Assembly: GCA_025350045.1 (NCBI GenBank)
Contig: JANXYM010000039.1
Span: forward strand, 1 to 53,116
DNA from: Methanomicrobiales archaeon
GTDB taxonomy: Archaea; Halobacteriota; Methanomicrobia; Methanomicrobiales; Methanospirillaceae
Direction of reading: 5' to 3'
DNA length: 53,116 nt
This document shows, one piece after another, positions 18,187 to 27,616 of the stretch. Made by a program: the position numbers and the translations under genes. The notes under the pieces were generated by a model, which worked only from the letters and a program-made list of their open reading frames with translations, did not search any database and was not told the DNA's origin. Each line of letters begins with the position of its first letter. Position 1 is the first letter of the stretch.

Positions 18187-19111
18187 TTTTTATGCTCGGG
18201 ACCACCCAGTCACCGAAGTAATAGATAGAGACAATGCCCCCGGCGAGAGTCACAAGGTTTTTTATCAGGTGGTCGATCACTGCAATTAGGGTGGCAATGG
18301 CCGGTGAAACCCCGGCCAATCCGAAGGTGATAGCAAGGGCGAGTTCATAGGTGCCAACTCCCCCGGGGGTGAGCGGAACTGCCTTTACCAGGTTTCCGAT
18401 CACAATGGCAAGAACGACAATCGCAAAGGGGATATTCTGCTGGAACATCAATACCACAGCGTAGCAGACAAGGATATCTATGAGCCAGATCACAATGGAT
18501 GAACCCCCCAGCAGAACCATGGATCGCAGAGAGAGTGATGCCCGTTTGATCTCGTGAAGCATGGTGAGGATGATCTGGATATACTTGTTTTTCGAGGAAT
18601 TTTTCCTGACAACTATCAGGAAAACAAAAAAAACTAAGCAGGCAATGATCGGTACGAAAATGATGATGTAAAATTCTGAACGTACATTGAGGACAAACAG
18701 GAGCGATACTGCTCCGAGGAGTGCTATGGTAACAATATCAAAAACCCGTTCCACGACAAGCGAAGAAACACCTTCTGAATAGGAGGTATTGTATTCATGT
18801 TTCAGGATGAATACGCGGACAAAATCCCCAAGACGAGCAGGCACGATCAGGTTCACTGTCTGACTCACAAAGATGCATGCGGTTGCGACAATAACACTTA
18901 CCGGATAATTAAGACTATTGAGGATGGTATGGTAACGCCAGCCTCTCAGCCACCATGCAACAAGGCAGATGAAAATCCCGATTGCCAGATATTTCGGTTC
19001 CAGAAGCTGCAGCGCCTGAATAAGATCTTCCCACACCCGGTAAAGCATATAGGCAATGATTCCGACGGCAATGATCGTGGGTACAAGGATTGCGCTAATT
19101 TTTTTGAACAT
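18140..19111 (-). CDS. Flippase-like / lysylphosphatidylglycerol synthase transmembrane family protein (UPF0104)
   Basis: An integral membrane protein of 323 residues with about eight helices. The segments VSQTVNLIVPARLGDFVRVFIL and VVERVFDIVTIALLGAVSLL are typical of the UPF0104/LPG-synthase TM family, as is the C-terminal VPLTPGGVGTYELAL motif. In haloarchaeal AglD a domain of this kind is fused C-terminally to a GT2 domain; here the GT2 is the adjacent gene (17-nt overlap), so the pair may be a split AglD. The start chosen (MFKKISAILVPT) follows the family; the frame is open to 19159. Confidence 0.85.
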   Translation of the reverse strand: MFKKISAILVPTIIAVGIIAYMLYRVWEDLIQALQLLEPKYLAIGIFICLVAWWLRGWRYHTILNSLNYPVSVIVATACIFVSQTVNLIVPARLGDFVRVFILKHEYNTSYSEGVSSLVVERVFDIVTIALLGAVSLLFVLNVRSEFYIIIFVPIIACLVFFVFLIVVRKNSSKNKYIQIILTMLHEIKRASLSLRSMVLLGGSSIVIWLIDILVCYAVVLMFQQNIPFAIVVLAIVIGNLVKAVPLTPGGVGTYELALAITFGLAGVSPAIATLIAVIDHLIKNLVTLAGGIVSIYYFGDWVVPSIKNVFNSKFGGEDKPEH

Positions 19112-19844
19112 GTATCTGCCACCAGAGACGCAGTATGGATGACCCCATCTCAAAAACATCTTTCACTTTTACCGTTGTTCCTTTACCCGCCCGCCAGTGT
19201 ACCGGGAATTCAGCGACATTAAAGCCATCAAGCTGGGCCCGGACGAGGATCTCTGTATCCCAGAACCAGTGATCCGACTTTATTTTTGGAAGAAGGGGTT
19301 CGATATGAGCTTTGTTAAAACCCTTAAACCCGCACTGGTGATCAAAAACCCTGCTGCCAAGGAAAAGCCTGACAAGAAAATTGTAACTTCTGCTGGCTAT
19401 CTCCCGCCCGCTCGTTCGAACAATATCGCTGGTGGGCATCAATCGCGATCCTGTTGAGATAGCAGCCCCGTTCCGGATTGACGCGATCAGTTCAGGGAGA
19501 TGACGCATATCCGTGGCGAGGTCGACATCATAATAACAGACAATTGCTCCTCTTGCTTCGCGGATCGCACGGTTGAGAGCTTTTCCTCTTCCGAGACGAT
19601 TATCACTGTGGAGAAGTCGTACCCGCATGTCCCGTGTTGCGTAGGCCTGCACAAATTCAGCACTGCCGTCATTACTCCCATCCTCAGCCACAATAATTTC
19701 AAACTCGCCAGTAATTGTTCCGAGCATCTCAATAGAGCGCGGGATGGCAGTCTTAAGTGAATCCCGGTCATTATACACGGGAATGATTGCCGTTACTTCA
19801 GGATTCGTGACGATCACTCCGCTTGTTAATACACGCTGCAACAT
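19095..19844 (-). CDS. Family 2 glycosyltransferase, polyprenyl-phosphate sugar synthase-like
   Basis: A 249-residue GT-A enzyme resembling dolichyl-phosphate mannose/glucose synthases. Motifs in order are TAIIPVYNDRDSL at the N-terminus, AEDGSNDGSAEFVQ, CYYDVDLATDM (metal-binding DxD region) and FKGFNKAHIEPLLPK. It has no C-terminal membrane helices, so anchoring may come from the neighbouring UPF0104 protein. The first ATG overlaps the upstream oxidoreductase gene by 47 nt; a GTG at 19817 with less overlap is possible. It probably charges a polyprenyl carrier for envelope glycosylation. Confidence 0.87.
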   Translation of the reverse strand: MLQRVLTSGVIVTNPEVTAIIPVYNDRDSLKTAIPRSIEMLGTITGEFEIIVAEDGSNDGSAEFVQAYATRDMRVRLLHSDNRLGRGKALNRAIREARGAIVCYYDVDLATDMRHLPELIASIRNGAAISTGSRLMPTSDIVRTSGREIASRSYNFLVRLFLGSRVFDHQCGFKGFNKAHIEPLLPKIKSDHWFWDTEILVRAQLDGFNVAEFPVHWRAGKGTTVKVKDVFEMGSSILRLWWQIHVQKN

Positions 19845-21036
19845 CCAGTCCGGCCCGGATTGATCCTTCCATACTCCGTTCGGGATAATTTGGTTGGGAA
19901 AACATTCCTGCCAGATAAAGTCCTTTCTGTTCGTATGTGGGGATCAGGGAGCGGTAGCCGGTCGTATAGACAGGACCCGCCAGGGGGTCAATGGCCATTT
20001 TATGCCAATGGATCTCTGAGGGTGCCACGGAAAAACGGTTGCAGAAGTCATCGAGCATACGGCGGTCCAGTTGTGCCGGCACAGTGCCGGAAAAATAAGA
20101 TGCCAGGTACACGATATGCTCGCCGTAACGTTCGTGTTCAATAAAATTGGTGTGAGTAACAACTGCCCCATAGGGGGCAGCATCCTTCATATTCAGCCAG
20201 TAAATCCCCCGTGTCACTTCCCGATCCATGCCAAGAGTCATACATGCTGCACCCTGGTAGGGAATCGGTTGCATGATGGGCCCCCCTGCTCTTGCAAGTT
20301 CCTGCGGGGGAATCGTTGAGATAACGGCATCGTAGCGACTGCCATTTATCGTCCAGCAGTTATTTTCATGAATAATCGATGAAACCGGTTGTTGTTTCCT
20401 GATTTTCCCGCCATTTCTTTCAACCGATTGCTCAAGAGCATCAATAAGATGGTGAAAACCTCCATTGAGGTAACCCAGATGTTCTCCTGACACCCCTCTG
20501 TTTGAGCGTATGGCGATCCTGCTCATAAGCCATGCTGCAGATACCTTATTTCTCTGTTCCCCGAATTTACTCTTTAAAAGCGGTTCAAAGAATGAGGTAT
20601 AGATATTCTGTCCGAGATGCTCAATAATATACCGGTCTGCTGGGATGGTATCCAATGCGGTGATTTCGGCGTTTTTAGCAGTCAGGGTGAGATATCCTAG
20701 TCGGGCTTTGTCAAGAATGGAGAGTTCCGGGTAAAGGAGGATCTCCAGGGGTGTGTTGAGGGCATAGATTTTTTCGTGAGCATAATAACCGGTTGTGCCG
20801 TTTTTCCATTCGAGTTTTTCTGATAGACCTAGTTCGCCAATGAGGGAGAAAAGGTGGGTATCTGTGGAAAAACAATGGTGGTAATAGCGTTCAATCCAGT
20901 AATCGTTGATGGGATACGATGAGAGACACCCCCCAAGGAAGGGCATTTTTTCAAAAATCTCAACATCATATTCCCCCGATAGAGCATGAGCTGCAACAAG
21001 CCCGGTCAACCCCCCTCCGATTATGCCGATCTTCAT
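19798..21036 (-). CDS. FAD-dependent oxidoreductase of the amine oxidase / protoporphyrinogen oxidase type
   Basis: A 412-residue flavoprotein. The N-terminal Rossmann motif is MKIGIIGGGLTGLVAAHALS, followed by EIFEKMPFLGGCLSS. A second nucleotide-contacting region near the C-terminus reads LYLAGMFSQPNYPERSMEGS, whose GSIRAG-type ending is usual in this superfamily. The substrate is unknown. Homologues often sit beside GT2 genes, so a role in modifying a lipid carrier or sugar is likely. It is the first gene of a four-gene overlapping operon and is divergent from cetZ. Confidence 0.82.
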   Translation of the reverse strand: MKIGIIGGGLTGLVAAHALSGEYDVEIFEKMPFLGGCLSSYPINDYWIERYYHHCFSTDTHLFSLIGELGLSEKLEWKNGTTGYYAHEKIYALNTPLEILLYPELSILDKARLGYLTLTAKNAEITALDTIPADRYIIEHLGQNIYTSFFEPLLKSKFGEQRNKVSAAWLMSRIAIRSNRGVSGEHLGYLNGGFHHLIDALEQSVERNGGKIRKQQPVSSIIHENNCWTINGSRYDAVISTIPPQELARAGGPIMQPIPYQGAACMTLGMDREVTRGIYWLNMKDAAPYGAVVTHTNFIEHERYGEHIVYLASYFSGTVPAQLDRRMLDDFCNRFSVAPSEIHWHKMAIDPLAGPVYTTGYRSLIPTYEQKGLYLAGMFSQPNYPERSMEGSIRAGLDVAACINKRSDRHES

Positions 21037-21228
21037 AATGAATATTCTATAGTATTTTTCAGGGCGAAATGAAAAATCCTCCGCAATAAAAAGAGAATTT
21101 TTTTTTGTACCCTCGAAGATTTATAAGAAAGTTTTTGTATTGTCGAATTAAAGGTTCATACGAGCAAAAGGACTTAAAAGAATTAAAAGAAAATAATTAT
21201 CTATCAGCCCATTGGATGGTGTCACCAG

Positions 21229-22407
21229 ATGCGTGTATTTTTTATAGGATTCGGCCAGGCGGGCGGCAAAATTGTTGATATGTTTATCGAGCAGGATAAA
21301 AAGCTCGGTACCAACAGTTTTAGGGGTATCGCCGTCAATACTGCGCGAACCGATCTGATGGGATTGAAGAATATCGAGATGAAGGATCGGATTCTCATTG
21401 GTCAGACAATGGTTAAAGGTCACGGAGTAGGCACTGATAACGTGACCGGTGCCCGGGTCACTGCTGATGAAATCGACAGCATCATAAGTGCTATTGATAT
21501 GAGGGGCACTCATGATGTGGATGCATTTGTCATTGTCGCGGGTCTTGGAGGTGGTACGGGTTCAGGAGGGTCACCGGTTCTTGCCCGCCATCTTAAACGA
21601 ATCTACCGTGAACCCGTTTATGCTTTGGGAATTATTCCGGCACCGGAAGAAGGCCGGCTCTACTCTTATAATGCTGCAAGAAGCCTGACAACCCTTGTAA
21701 ATGAAGCCGACAATACATTTATTTTTGATAACAGTGCCTGGAAAAATGAAGGGGAAAGTGTAAAAACTGCGTTTAACCGGTTGAACAATGAAGTTGTCCG
21801 CCGTTTTAGCGTGCTCTTCCGTGCAGGAGAAGTCAGCAGGATGGGTGTGGGTGAGATGGTGGTTGACTCGAGTGAGATCATCAACACTCTTCGTGGCGGG
21901 GGGATTACCTCCGTTGGTTATGCGATCAGCGAAGTTATGAGCAAAAACACCAAAGACAAACGCGGTATTTTCGGTGGGTTAAAGGATAAATTCGGGCCAA
22001 AGAAAGAGGCAAACGAGGAAGTCCTGATGGGAGAGGACAAGTCTGCAAAAATCATCTCCCTCGTGCGCCGGGCGATGCTCGGAAGACTAACCCTCCCCTG
22101 TGATTACTCCACAGCAGAGAGGGCACTGGTCCTCATCGCTGGACCTCCGGACGAGATGGATCGTAAAGGTATAGAAAAAGCCAAGAGCTGGGTAGAAGAA
22201 AATATCGCCGGTGTTGAAGTGCGTGGCGGGGACTACCCGGTGAACAGTGAATATGTTGCTGTAGTTGTTATGCTCGCAACCGTTGGCAACGCGCCACGAA
22301 TCAAAGAGCTTCTTGATATCGCAAAGGAAACAAAGGAAGATGTTATAAAGTCAAAGGAGAAAAAATCGAATATGTTTGAGGAAGGTATTGATCCGTTATT
22401 CGAGTGA
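21229..22407 (+). CDS. CetZ-family tubulin/FtsZ-superfamily GTPase
   Basis: A 392-residue tubulin-superfamily protein. The N-terminus MRVFFIGFGQAGGKIVDMFI and the glycine-rich GTP-binding loop GGGTGSGG at 107-114 are the family signature. The N-terminal GQAGGK differs from canonical FtsZ and matches the CetZ branch, which in haloarchaea controls cell shape and motility rather than division. The middle carries VRRFSVLFRAGEVSRMGVG and the C-terminal domain ends with an acidic tail. The downstream gene starts 8 nt after its stop and may encode a membrane partner. Confidence 0.87.
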   Translation: MRVFFIGFGQAGGKIVDMFIEQDKKLGTNSFRGIAVNTARTDLMGLKNIEMKDRILIGQTMVKGHGVGTDNVTGARVTADEIDSIISAIDMRGTHDVDAFVIVAGLGGGTGSGGSPVLARHLKRIYREPVYALGIIPAPEEGRLYSYNAARSLTTLVNEADNTFIFDNSAWKNEGESVKTAFNRLNNEVVRRFSVLFRAGEVSRMGVGEMVVDSSEIINTLRGGGITSVGYAISEVMSKNTKDKRGIFGGLKDKFGPKKEANEEVLMGEDKSAKIISLVRRAMLGRLTLPCDYSTAERALVLIAGPPDEMDRKGIEKAKSWVEENIAGVEVRGGDYPVNSEYVAVVVMLATVGNAPRIKELLDIAKETKEDVIKSKEKKSNMFEEGIDPLFE

Positions 22408-22415
22408 GGTTGACA

Positions 22416-23522
22416 ATGAAGGGTTTTAAAACGTGGATTATTGTAACAACAATTATTTTATTCTGTATTTCGGCAGCATCTGCATTTTCTGTATCATCGG
22501 TATCAATAGATCCTCAGGGATCATTGATTCCCGGCACTCCTGTAACCGTTTCTTATAAGGTAGAAACATCAGGATTTCCCTCTGCGGATGATCTCCAGTT
22601 CTTCACTGACCTTGAAAGTCCCAAGTGGACATATACGATCATAAAGAACGGTGTTGACAACCCACGCCCGGTTGCGGGGGGAAAGACCCTTACCGTCATA
22701 GGTTTTGAACTTTCCTACAAACCTACGGATGAAGTTGCTGTAAGAGCAACTCTCGAAGGTAAAGTTCCGGCTGTTACTGCTACATCAGATAAAACGATTA
22801 TCCGTATACAGGAGATGGACGCCCAGGGACGACCAATAACCAGCACCAAGGTTGAGCGAATCGCAAGTATTATCAATATTAATGAAGTGCCTAAAGCCAT
22901 CGCCGAACGCAAAACCGAACTCCAGACTTACAAGACACATATTGATGAGAAGGCAGTTCTTGGTATCGATACTTCCGCAGCTGATGCAAAATACAATGAA
23001 GCAAAACAGAAGATTGATGCTGCAGCTGCCCGTCCTGCAAACCAGAATAAGGAAGCACTCGCTGACCTGACTGCCGCACAAACAAGTATGAGCGATGGTG
23101 AAAAAGCTCTTGAGAAAGCGTGGGCGGAGAATGAAGTTGCCGCAGCGCAGATACCTATCAACAATGTTGATACGATAATCGCGTGGTTCAAAGGGAACCA
23201 GAGCACGGTAAATGACCCACAACTTCCCGCTATTGTTGCAAAACGGGAAGTAGCGGTCAGTTATATATCCACGGCAAATGATCAGATTGCCAGTGGAGAG
23301 TATTCACAGGCTCGATCAAAAGCACAAGAAGCCTTTACGAAAGGAAATGAGTCGTATAATGACGCGCTAGCTCGCCAGAAAGTACTGATGACTACATGGT
23401 TTCCCACCCTACCCACGATTCCCGGTGGAATCTTTATTGTATTGGGTGTTGTTGCCGTGATACTGGTTGCTGTGGGGATAGTTATATACCGGAAACGCTC
23501 CCGCTGGGACGAACTTGGATAA
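22416..23522 (+). CDS. Signal-peptide protein with helical stalk and C-terminal membrane anchor
   Basis: From ATG 22416 the protein begins MKGFKTWIIVTTIILFCISA and has a cleavable-looking signal ending near SAASAFS. A beta-rich extracytoplasmic domain follows (about 25-140), then a long Ala/Lys/Glu-rich helical region (about 150-310) likely to form coiled coils. A membrane helix IFIVLGVVAVILVAVGIVIY comes next, with a basic tail RKRSRWDELG. GAGG precedes the ATG. The gene is 8 nt after cetZ, so the pair is almost surely co-transcribed. I know of no named family; a scaffold linking cytoskeleton and envelope is an inference from context. Confidence 0.78.
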   Translation: MKGFKTWIIVTTIILFCISAASAFSVSSVSIDPQGSLIPGTPVTVSYKVETSGFPSADDLQFFTDLESPKWTYTIIKNGVDNPRPVAGGKTLTVIGFELSYKPTDEVAVRATLEGKVPAVTATSDKTIIRIQEMDAQGRPITSTKVERIASIININEVPKAIAERKTELQTYKTHIDEKAVLGIDTSAADAKYNEAKQKIDAAAARPANQNKEALADLTAAQTSMSDGEKALEKAWAENEVAAAQIPINNVDTIIAWFKGNQSTVNDPQLPAIVAKREVAVSYISTANDQIASGEYSQARSKAQEAFTKGNESYNDALARQKVLMTTWFPTLPTIPGGIFIVLGVVAVILVAVGIVIYRKRSRWDELG

Positions 23523-24187
23523 TCCCTATCCTTTTTTCTTATATTGTCATTAGTGGATTTCTTTTGGAAAATGATATTTTCTACTGCCGATTTTTGTATA
23601 TCGGAAGTACCCGTGAGATTGTCTGGCATTATGGATCATTTCAGAGGATGCCCTGTGGAGGGATTTTTATCTTTTATCTCTGTCAACTCTGTGTTCGGGT
23701 TGAAGATTCACCGCGTTTGGAGTAAATATTTATGATGATTAACATCATTCTTCTGTAACCCTTTATGGTAAAGGGAAAAAATGGGAATTGTAGTCAATTA
23801 TTAAAATGTAGACCGATCGCTCTTTTCAATCGGTAATGCAGTTTTTGAGTAGGATATCATGATGAAGCTGATGCATCTCTACCCAAAAATTCGATAAACG
23901 CTGCTGTATCTCCAAAATGATGTGACCTTGGTCTTGTTAAGTAGCAGTTTTCTTCAATCGTGTTCGGAAAAATGCATTAGTTCCACGAGATCCCGATGAG
24001 GAGGCAGAGCGACCCGCTCGGAGAAAACATCATAAACAAATTTATTGTTCCATTTCTTACCCGCATGATTCAGCGAAGAACATTCTTTTCCGGATCTCTT
24101 TGTTCAATATTCTTTGTTAAGGAGATTCAATGGAATATCCATATCAAATCTTTGTCCCGATGCTTACTATTCCCGTAAAAAAGAGAT
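23523..24187. other. Gene-free intergenic stretch
   Basis: This 665-nt AT-rich gap lies between convergent genes. It opens with a T-tract (23532-23537) fitting termination of the cetZ operon. A small hairpin with ACCGAT/ATCGGT arms lies at 23813-23833, and a GC-richer GAGCGACCCGCTC hairpin lies near 24007. I find no credible gene. Confidence 0.5.
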
Positions 24188-25852
24188 TTAGGTGATTTTT
24201 CGAATGGCAAAAACATCTATGTTGATACTCCCCATCTTGCCATCCCTGTGGAGATAGTAATCGATCAATCGCTTCTCATTATCATAGAATGAGAACCAGT
24301 AACTCAGTTTGTAGGTTTTTTTATCATATCCTTCGATAGCCGGGTAGCTTTCGACATCATGGAGAATAATTACACCTGGATTTTTTTCGGTAAGTGTAGG
24401 CTCATCTGCCCGACTGCCATAGAATTGTATCTTATTCCAGCGATCGCCACGATAGTACCACGGGAGTGGCCAATAATCTTTTGATGCAACAACGACGTTG
24501 TTGGATGCGTCAATTAACTGCATAACCTCACGCATATCCTCAGAGTTCTGTACCTGGACAATCGGTTCATTGATATCCGCGGGGATAAATGCGACATGCC
24601 AGGTCATTACGACAAGGAAGATACAACCAATGAGTGCAATAGCGATTTTCTGCCAGTTTAACTTGTAGACCGCGACAAAACACATGGGAAGCAACTGGGG
24701 AATGAGCAGCCAGGGTACTTTTTCCCCGACATACGCATAGAATGCCATGGTCAGGATCATCCAGTAAATGCAGAACCGGAAAAACTCGTCAGATTTTGAA
24801 TGTTCCGGACGAGGATACTGCAATTGATGTAGACTTGTTTCGGCAAGTTGTCCGGTGGTCCGGGTAAGTTTCCGGGTTAACATAATATTTTTCAATCGCT
24901 TGAATGCAAGTGAGAGATCAATTCCTGAAAGAATGAACTGTAGTGTACCGATGATGGCGAGGATAAAGATTGGCAGTTCATACATGAGATAAAAGGGGAT
25001 ATAGAAGTAAAATGGACCGCCAAGACGCTGCTGTTTGTGCATATCTGTCCAGTGGTCCACTGCCTTGTACCACCCGGTTGTATTCATCTCAAAGTGAACT
25101 CCCTGAGTAGTTATCTGGAAGTTCTGGCCGGCCAGTGTTTCGGGATGCGCTCCGAATCCTGTATAGAGCACGCTCATTATGGCAATCACAAGGAGCAGCC
25201 CAGTTATAAGATCGCGTTTCCATGACCCCGGCAGGGTAAAGTTACCTCTCCAAATGGCGAAGATGAAAAACGAAGCGAAGATCAGGATGATCACCGGCAT
25301 CTCTTCCTTACAACTAAGGGCTCCTGCCATCGCCATAGCTGCAATGAGTACAAATTTGATCTGCCCACGTTCAAAATAATACAAGATGGCTACAAGGAGC
25401 AGGAAGGTGAAAAAGAGCATAAAAATATCATGGCGCAGGAACCGGGAGAAGTACACCATATCCGGAGATAGTGCGATAAACAGGGATGCAAGGAGTGTTT
25501 GGTTTTTATTGATATATCCAATACGATAAATGAAATAAACAAGGGGAATTAAGAGTGTGCCAAACAGTGCCGGGAGCAACCGGGCTACCAGATCCGAGTC
25601 CCCAAAGACCGAGAACATACCTGCAGTAACATAATAGAGGAATGGCCCGTGGTAGCTTGGGTCATACATCCATGTGCCTTTTGTAAGAAGTTCGAAGGAA
25701 AACCACGAATGTATGGCTTCATCGTGATGGAGCAGTTTGAGATCAAGTGTCCAGAACCGTAAAAAAATGGTAAAAACAAGGATTAAAAGAAAAATTCGAT
25801 TAAAAGTGAAAATATTTTTGATTTTATCTGAGATGCAAGCGGCTCGCTGCAC
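24188..25852 (-). CDS. Agl23-like membrane glycosyltransferase-family protein (TIGR03663)
   Basis: A 554-residue polytopic membrane protein. The first helix is followed by LLHHDEAIHSWFSFELL, and the segment PSYHGPFLYYVTAGMF is diagnostic of the TIGR03663/Agl23 family, related to GT39 protein mannosyltransferases with a conserved Asp/Glu after helix 1. Members act in archaeal N-glycosylation or lipid-linked sugar handling. Translation appears to start at GTG 25852: an AAGGTG Shine-Dalgarno overlaps the uS10 stop 10 nt upstream. It is therefore coupled to the aEF1A-uS10 operon. Confidence 0.82.
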   Translation of the reverse strand: MQRAACISDKIKNIFTFNRIFLLILVFTIFLRFWTLDLKLLHHDEAIHSWFSFELLTKGTWMYDPSYHGPFLYYVTAGMFSVFGDSDLVARLLPALFGTLLIPLVYFIYRIGYINKNQTLLASLFIALSPDMVYFSRFLRHDIFMLFFTFLLLVAILYYFERGQIKFVLIAAMAMAGALSCKEEMPVIILIFASFFIFAIWRGNFTLPGSWKRDLITGLLLVIAIMSVLYTGFGAHPETLAGQNFQITTQGVHFEMNTTGWYKAVDHWTDMHKQQRLGGPFYFYIPFYLMYELPIFILAIIGTLQFILSGIDLSLAFKRLKNIMLTRKLTRTTGQLAETSLHQLQYPRPEHSKSDEFFRFCIYWMILTMAFYAYVGEKVPWLLIPQLLPMCFVAVYKLNWQKIAIALIGCIFLVVMTWHVAFIPADINEPIVQVQNSEDMREVMQLIDASNNVVVASKDYWPLPWYYRGDRWNKIQFYGSRADEPTLTEKNPGVIILHDVESYPAIEGYDKKTYKLSYWFSFYDNEKRLIDYYLHRDGKMGSINIDVFAIRKIT

Positions 25853-25861
25853 GCCGCACCT

Positions 25862-26170
25862 TCAACTCTCTAATACGATCTCAATACCAATATCTTTTGG
25901 CACCTGAATGCGCATGAGCTGGCGGAGTGCACGTTCATCGGCATCGATATCGATGAGACGTTTGTGTACACGCATCTGCCAGCGGTCCCATGTGGCAGTC
26001 CCCTCACCATCAGGGCTCTTGCGGATTGGTACAACCAACCGTTTGGTTGGGAGCGGTATCGGACCGGCCAGATTCACTCCTGTGCGTTCTGCAATCTCAC
26101 GGATTCTGTCGCAGACCATCTCTACTTTATTAAAGTCTGTACCTGTCAGGCGAATTCTGGCTTTCTGCAT
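25862..26170 (-). CDS. rps10: Small ribosomal subunit protein uS10
   Basis: A 102-residue 30S protein. It begins [20 protein letters not shown] and contains [20 protein letters not shown] and the [18 protein letters not shown] segment typical of archaeal uS10. It follows aEF1A by 19 nt, the conserved end of the archaeal str operon. Confidence 0.97.
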   Translation of the reverse strand: MQKARIRLTGTDFNKVEMVCDRIREIAERTGVNLAGPIPLPTKRLVVPIRKSPDGEGTATWDRWQMRVHKRLIDIDADERALRQLMRIQVPKDIGIEIVLES

Positions 26171-26189
26171 AGTATGTCCCCTAAAAAAA

Positions 26190-27467
26190 TTATCTCATTT
26201 GTTTTGCCTTGATGGCAATGCACATGCCAGCGGCAATAGTTGTTCCCATATCACGGACTGCGAACCTGCCCAGCTGAGGGAGTTCCTTGATATTCTCAAT
26301 GACCATTGGCTTTGTCGGTTTGATAACCACAATTGCTGCATCGCCAGTCTTGAGGAACGCCGGGTTCTCTTCTTTGGTCAGACCAGTGCGCGGGTCAAGT
26401 TTCTTCTGGAGTTCCATGAATGTGCAGGCCGTTTGGGTGGTGTGGCAGTGGAAGACCGGGGTATATCCAACGGTCAGTGCGCTGGGGTGCTGGAGCACGA
26501 CGATCTGCGCAGTGAACTCATCAGCTACGGTCGGTGGTATATCTGATGGTCCGCAGACGTCGCCGCGACGGATTTCACCTTTTGCGATACCACGGACGTT
26601 GAATCCGATGTTGTCACCGGGTAGTGCCTGGGGGATCTCTTCGTGGTGCATCTCGATGGACTTGATTTCCCCATCCTTGTTGGCGGGCATGAAGGTAACC
26701 TTCATTCCTTTCTTCATGATACCAGTCTCAACACGACCAACCGGCACAGTGCCGATACCGCTGATGCTGTAGACATCCTGGATTGGAAGACGGAATGGTT
26801 TATCTGTCGGTTTCGAGGGCTCTTTGAACGTGTCGAGTGCCGGGATAAGTGCCAGACCCTTATACCACGGAGTTTCAGGGCTGATGGTCTTGATATTCTG
26901 ACCACCCAGTGAACTGATCGGGATGAAAAGAGTCTCTTCAGGCTTGTACCCTACCATCTTGATAAGATCAGAGAGATCCTTCTTGACCTCATTGAACCGC
27001 TTCTCATCGAATTTTACCATATCCATCTTGTTGATGGCGATGATGATCTGCGTAATACCGAGTGTACGGGCAAGGAAGACGTGCTCTTTCGTCTGGTCCA
27101 TTACACCATCGGGGGCTGCAACCACGAGGATTGCTGCATCGGCCTGTGATGCACCGGTGATCATGTTCTTGACGAAATCTCTGTGTCCCGGGCAGTCGAC
27201 AACGGTAAAGTAGAACTTGGCTGTATCGAACCGCTTATGGGCGATATCAATGGTGATACCTCTCTCCCGTTCTTCCTTTAAGTTGTCCATCACCCATGCA
27301 AATTCAAAGGTGGCCTTGCCTTTTGATGTAGCCTCCTTTCGGTAACCTTCGATGATATGTGCAGGTACTGCACCAGTTTCGAACATCATTCTTCCGACGG
27401 TTGTTGATTTACCGTGGTCAATGTGTCCGATAACAGCCAGATTCATGTGGGGCTTTTCAACTGCCAT
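26190..27467 (-). CDS. tuf: Translation elongation factor aEF1A
   Basis: A 425-residue GTPase that delivers aminoacyl-tRNA to the ribosome. G1 is [15 protein letters not shown]2 is in [16 protein letters not shown]3 is DCPGHRDF and G4 is NKMD. Domains 2 and 3 are complete. A GGAGGGAG Shine-Dalgarno lies 4 nt before the ATG, one of the strongest in the window. It is transcribed from a TATA box at 27545-27553 and is followed by uS10 and Agl23. Confidence 0.98.
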   Translation of the reverse strand: MAVEKPHMNLAVIGHIDHGKSTTVGRMMFETGAVPAHIIEGYRKEATSKGKATFEFAWVMDNLKEERERGITIDIAHKRFDTAKFYFTVVDCPGHRDFVKNMITGASQADAAILVVAAPDGVMDQTKEHVFLARTLGITQIIIAINKMDMVKFDEKRFNEVKKDLSDLIKMVGYKPEETLFIPISSLGGQNIKTISPETPWYKGLALIPALDTFKEPSKPTDKPFRLPIQDVYSISGIGTVPVGRVETGIMKKGMKVTFMPANKDGEIKSIEMHHEEIPQALPGDNIGFNVRGIAKGEIRRGDVCGPSDIPPTVADEFTAQIVVLQHPSALTVGYTPVFHCHTTQTACTFMELQKKLDPRTGLTKEENPAFLKTGDAAIVVIKPTKPMVIENIKELPQLGRFAVRDMGTTIAAGMCIAIKAKQMR

Positions 27468-27544
27468 TAATCTCCCTCCAAATAAACGTTTAGACTGTCC
27501 GCTTACAGTCAGTTTATGCGAGTATTACATGTATGAGATCCATC

Positions 27545-27553
27545 TATATAAAG
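27545..27553 (-). promoter_or_regulatory. TATA box of the aEF1A operon
   Basis: The minus strand reads CTTTATATAG preceded by AAAATG (BRE-like), about 80 nt upstream of the aEF1A ATG. This fits a leader of about 50 nt carrying the GGAGG site. Confidence 0.6.
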
Positions 27554-27578
27554 CATTTTGATTGACGGAATTTTGCTT

Positions 27579-27590
27579 TTTAATATGAAA
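27579..27590 (+). promoter_or_regulatory. TATA-like box for the small Cys-rich protein gene
   Basis: TTTTTAATATG is centred about 32 nt before the ATG at 27617, so the message would be leaderless or nearly so. It supports the reality of that short gene. Confidence 0.4.
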
Positions 27591-27616
27591 AATCTACATC
27601 GATATTATCATATCAG

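Noticed and set aside
23856-23935. Box C/D guide RNA
   Set aside because: TGATGA and CTGA words occur, but spacing between the boxes does not fit a C-D'-C'-D layout.
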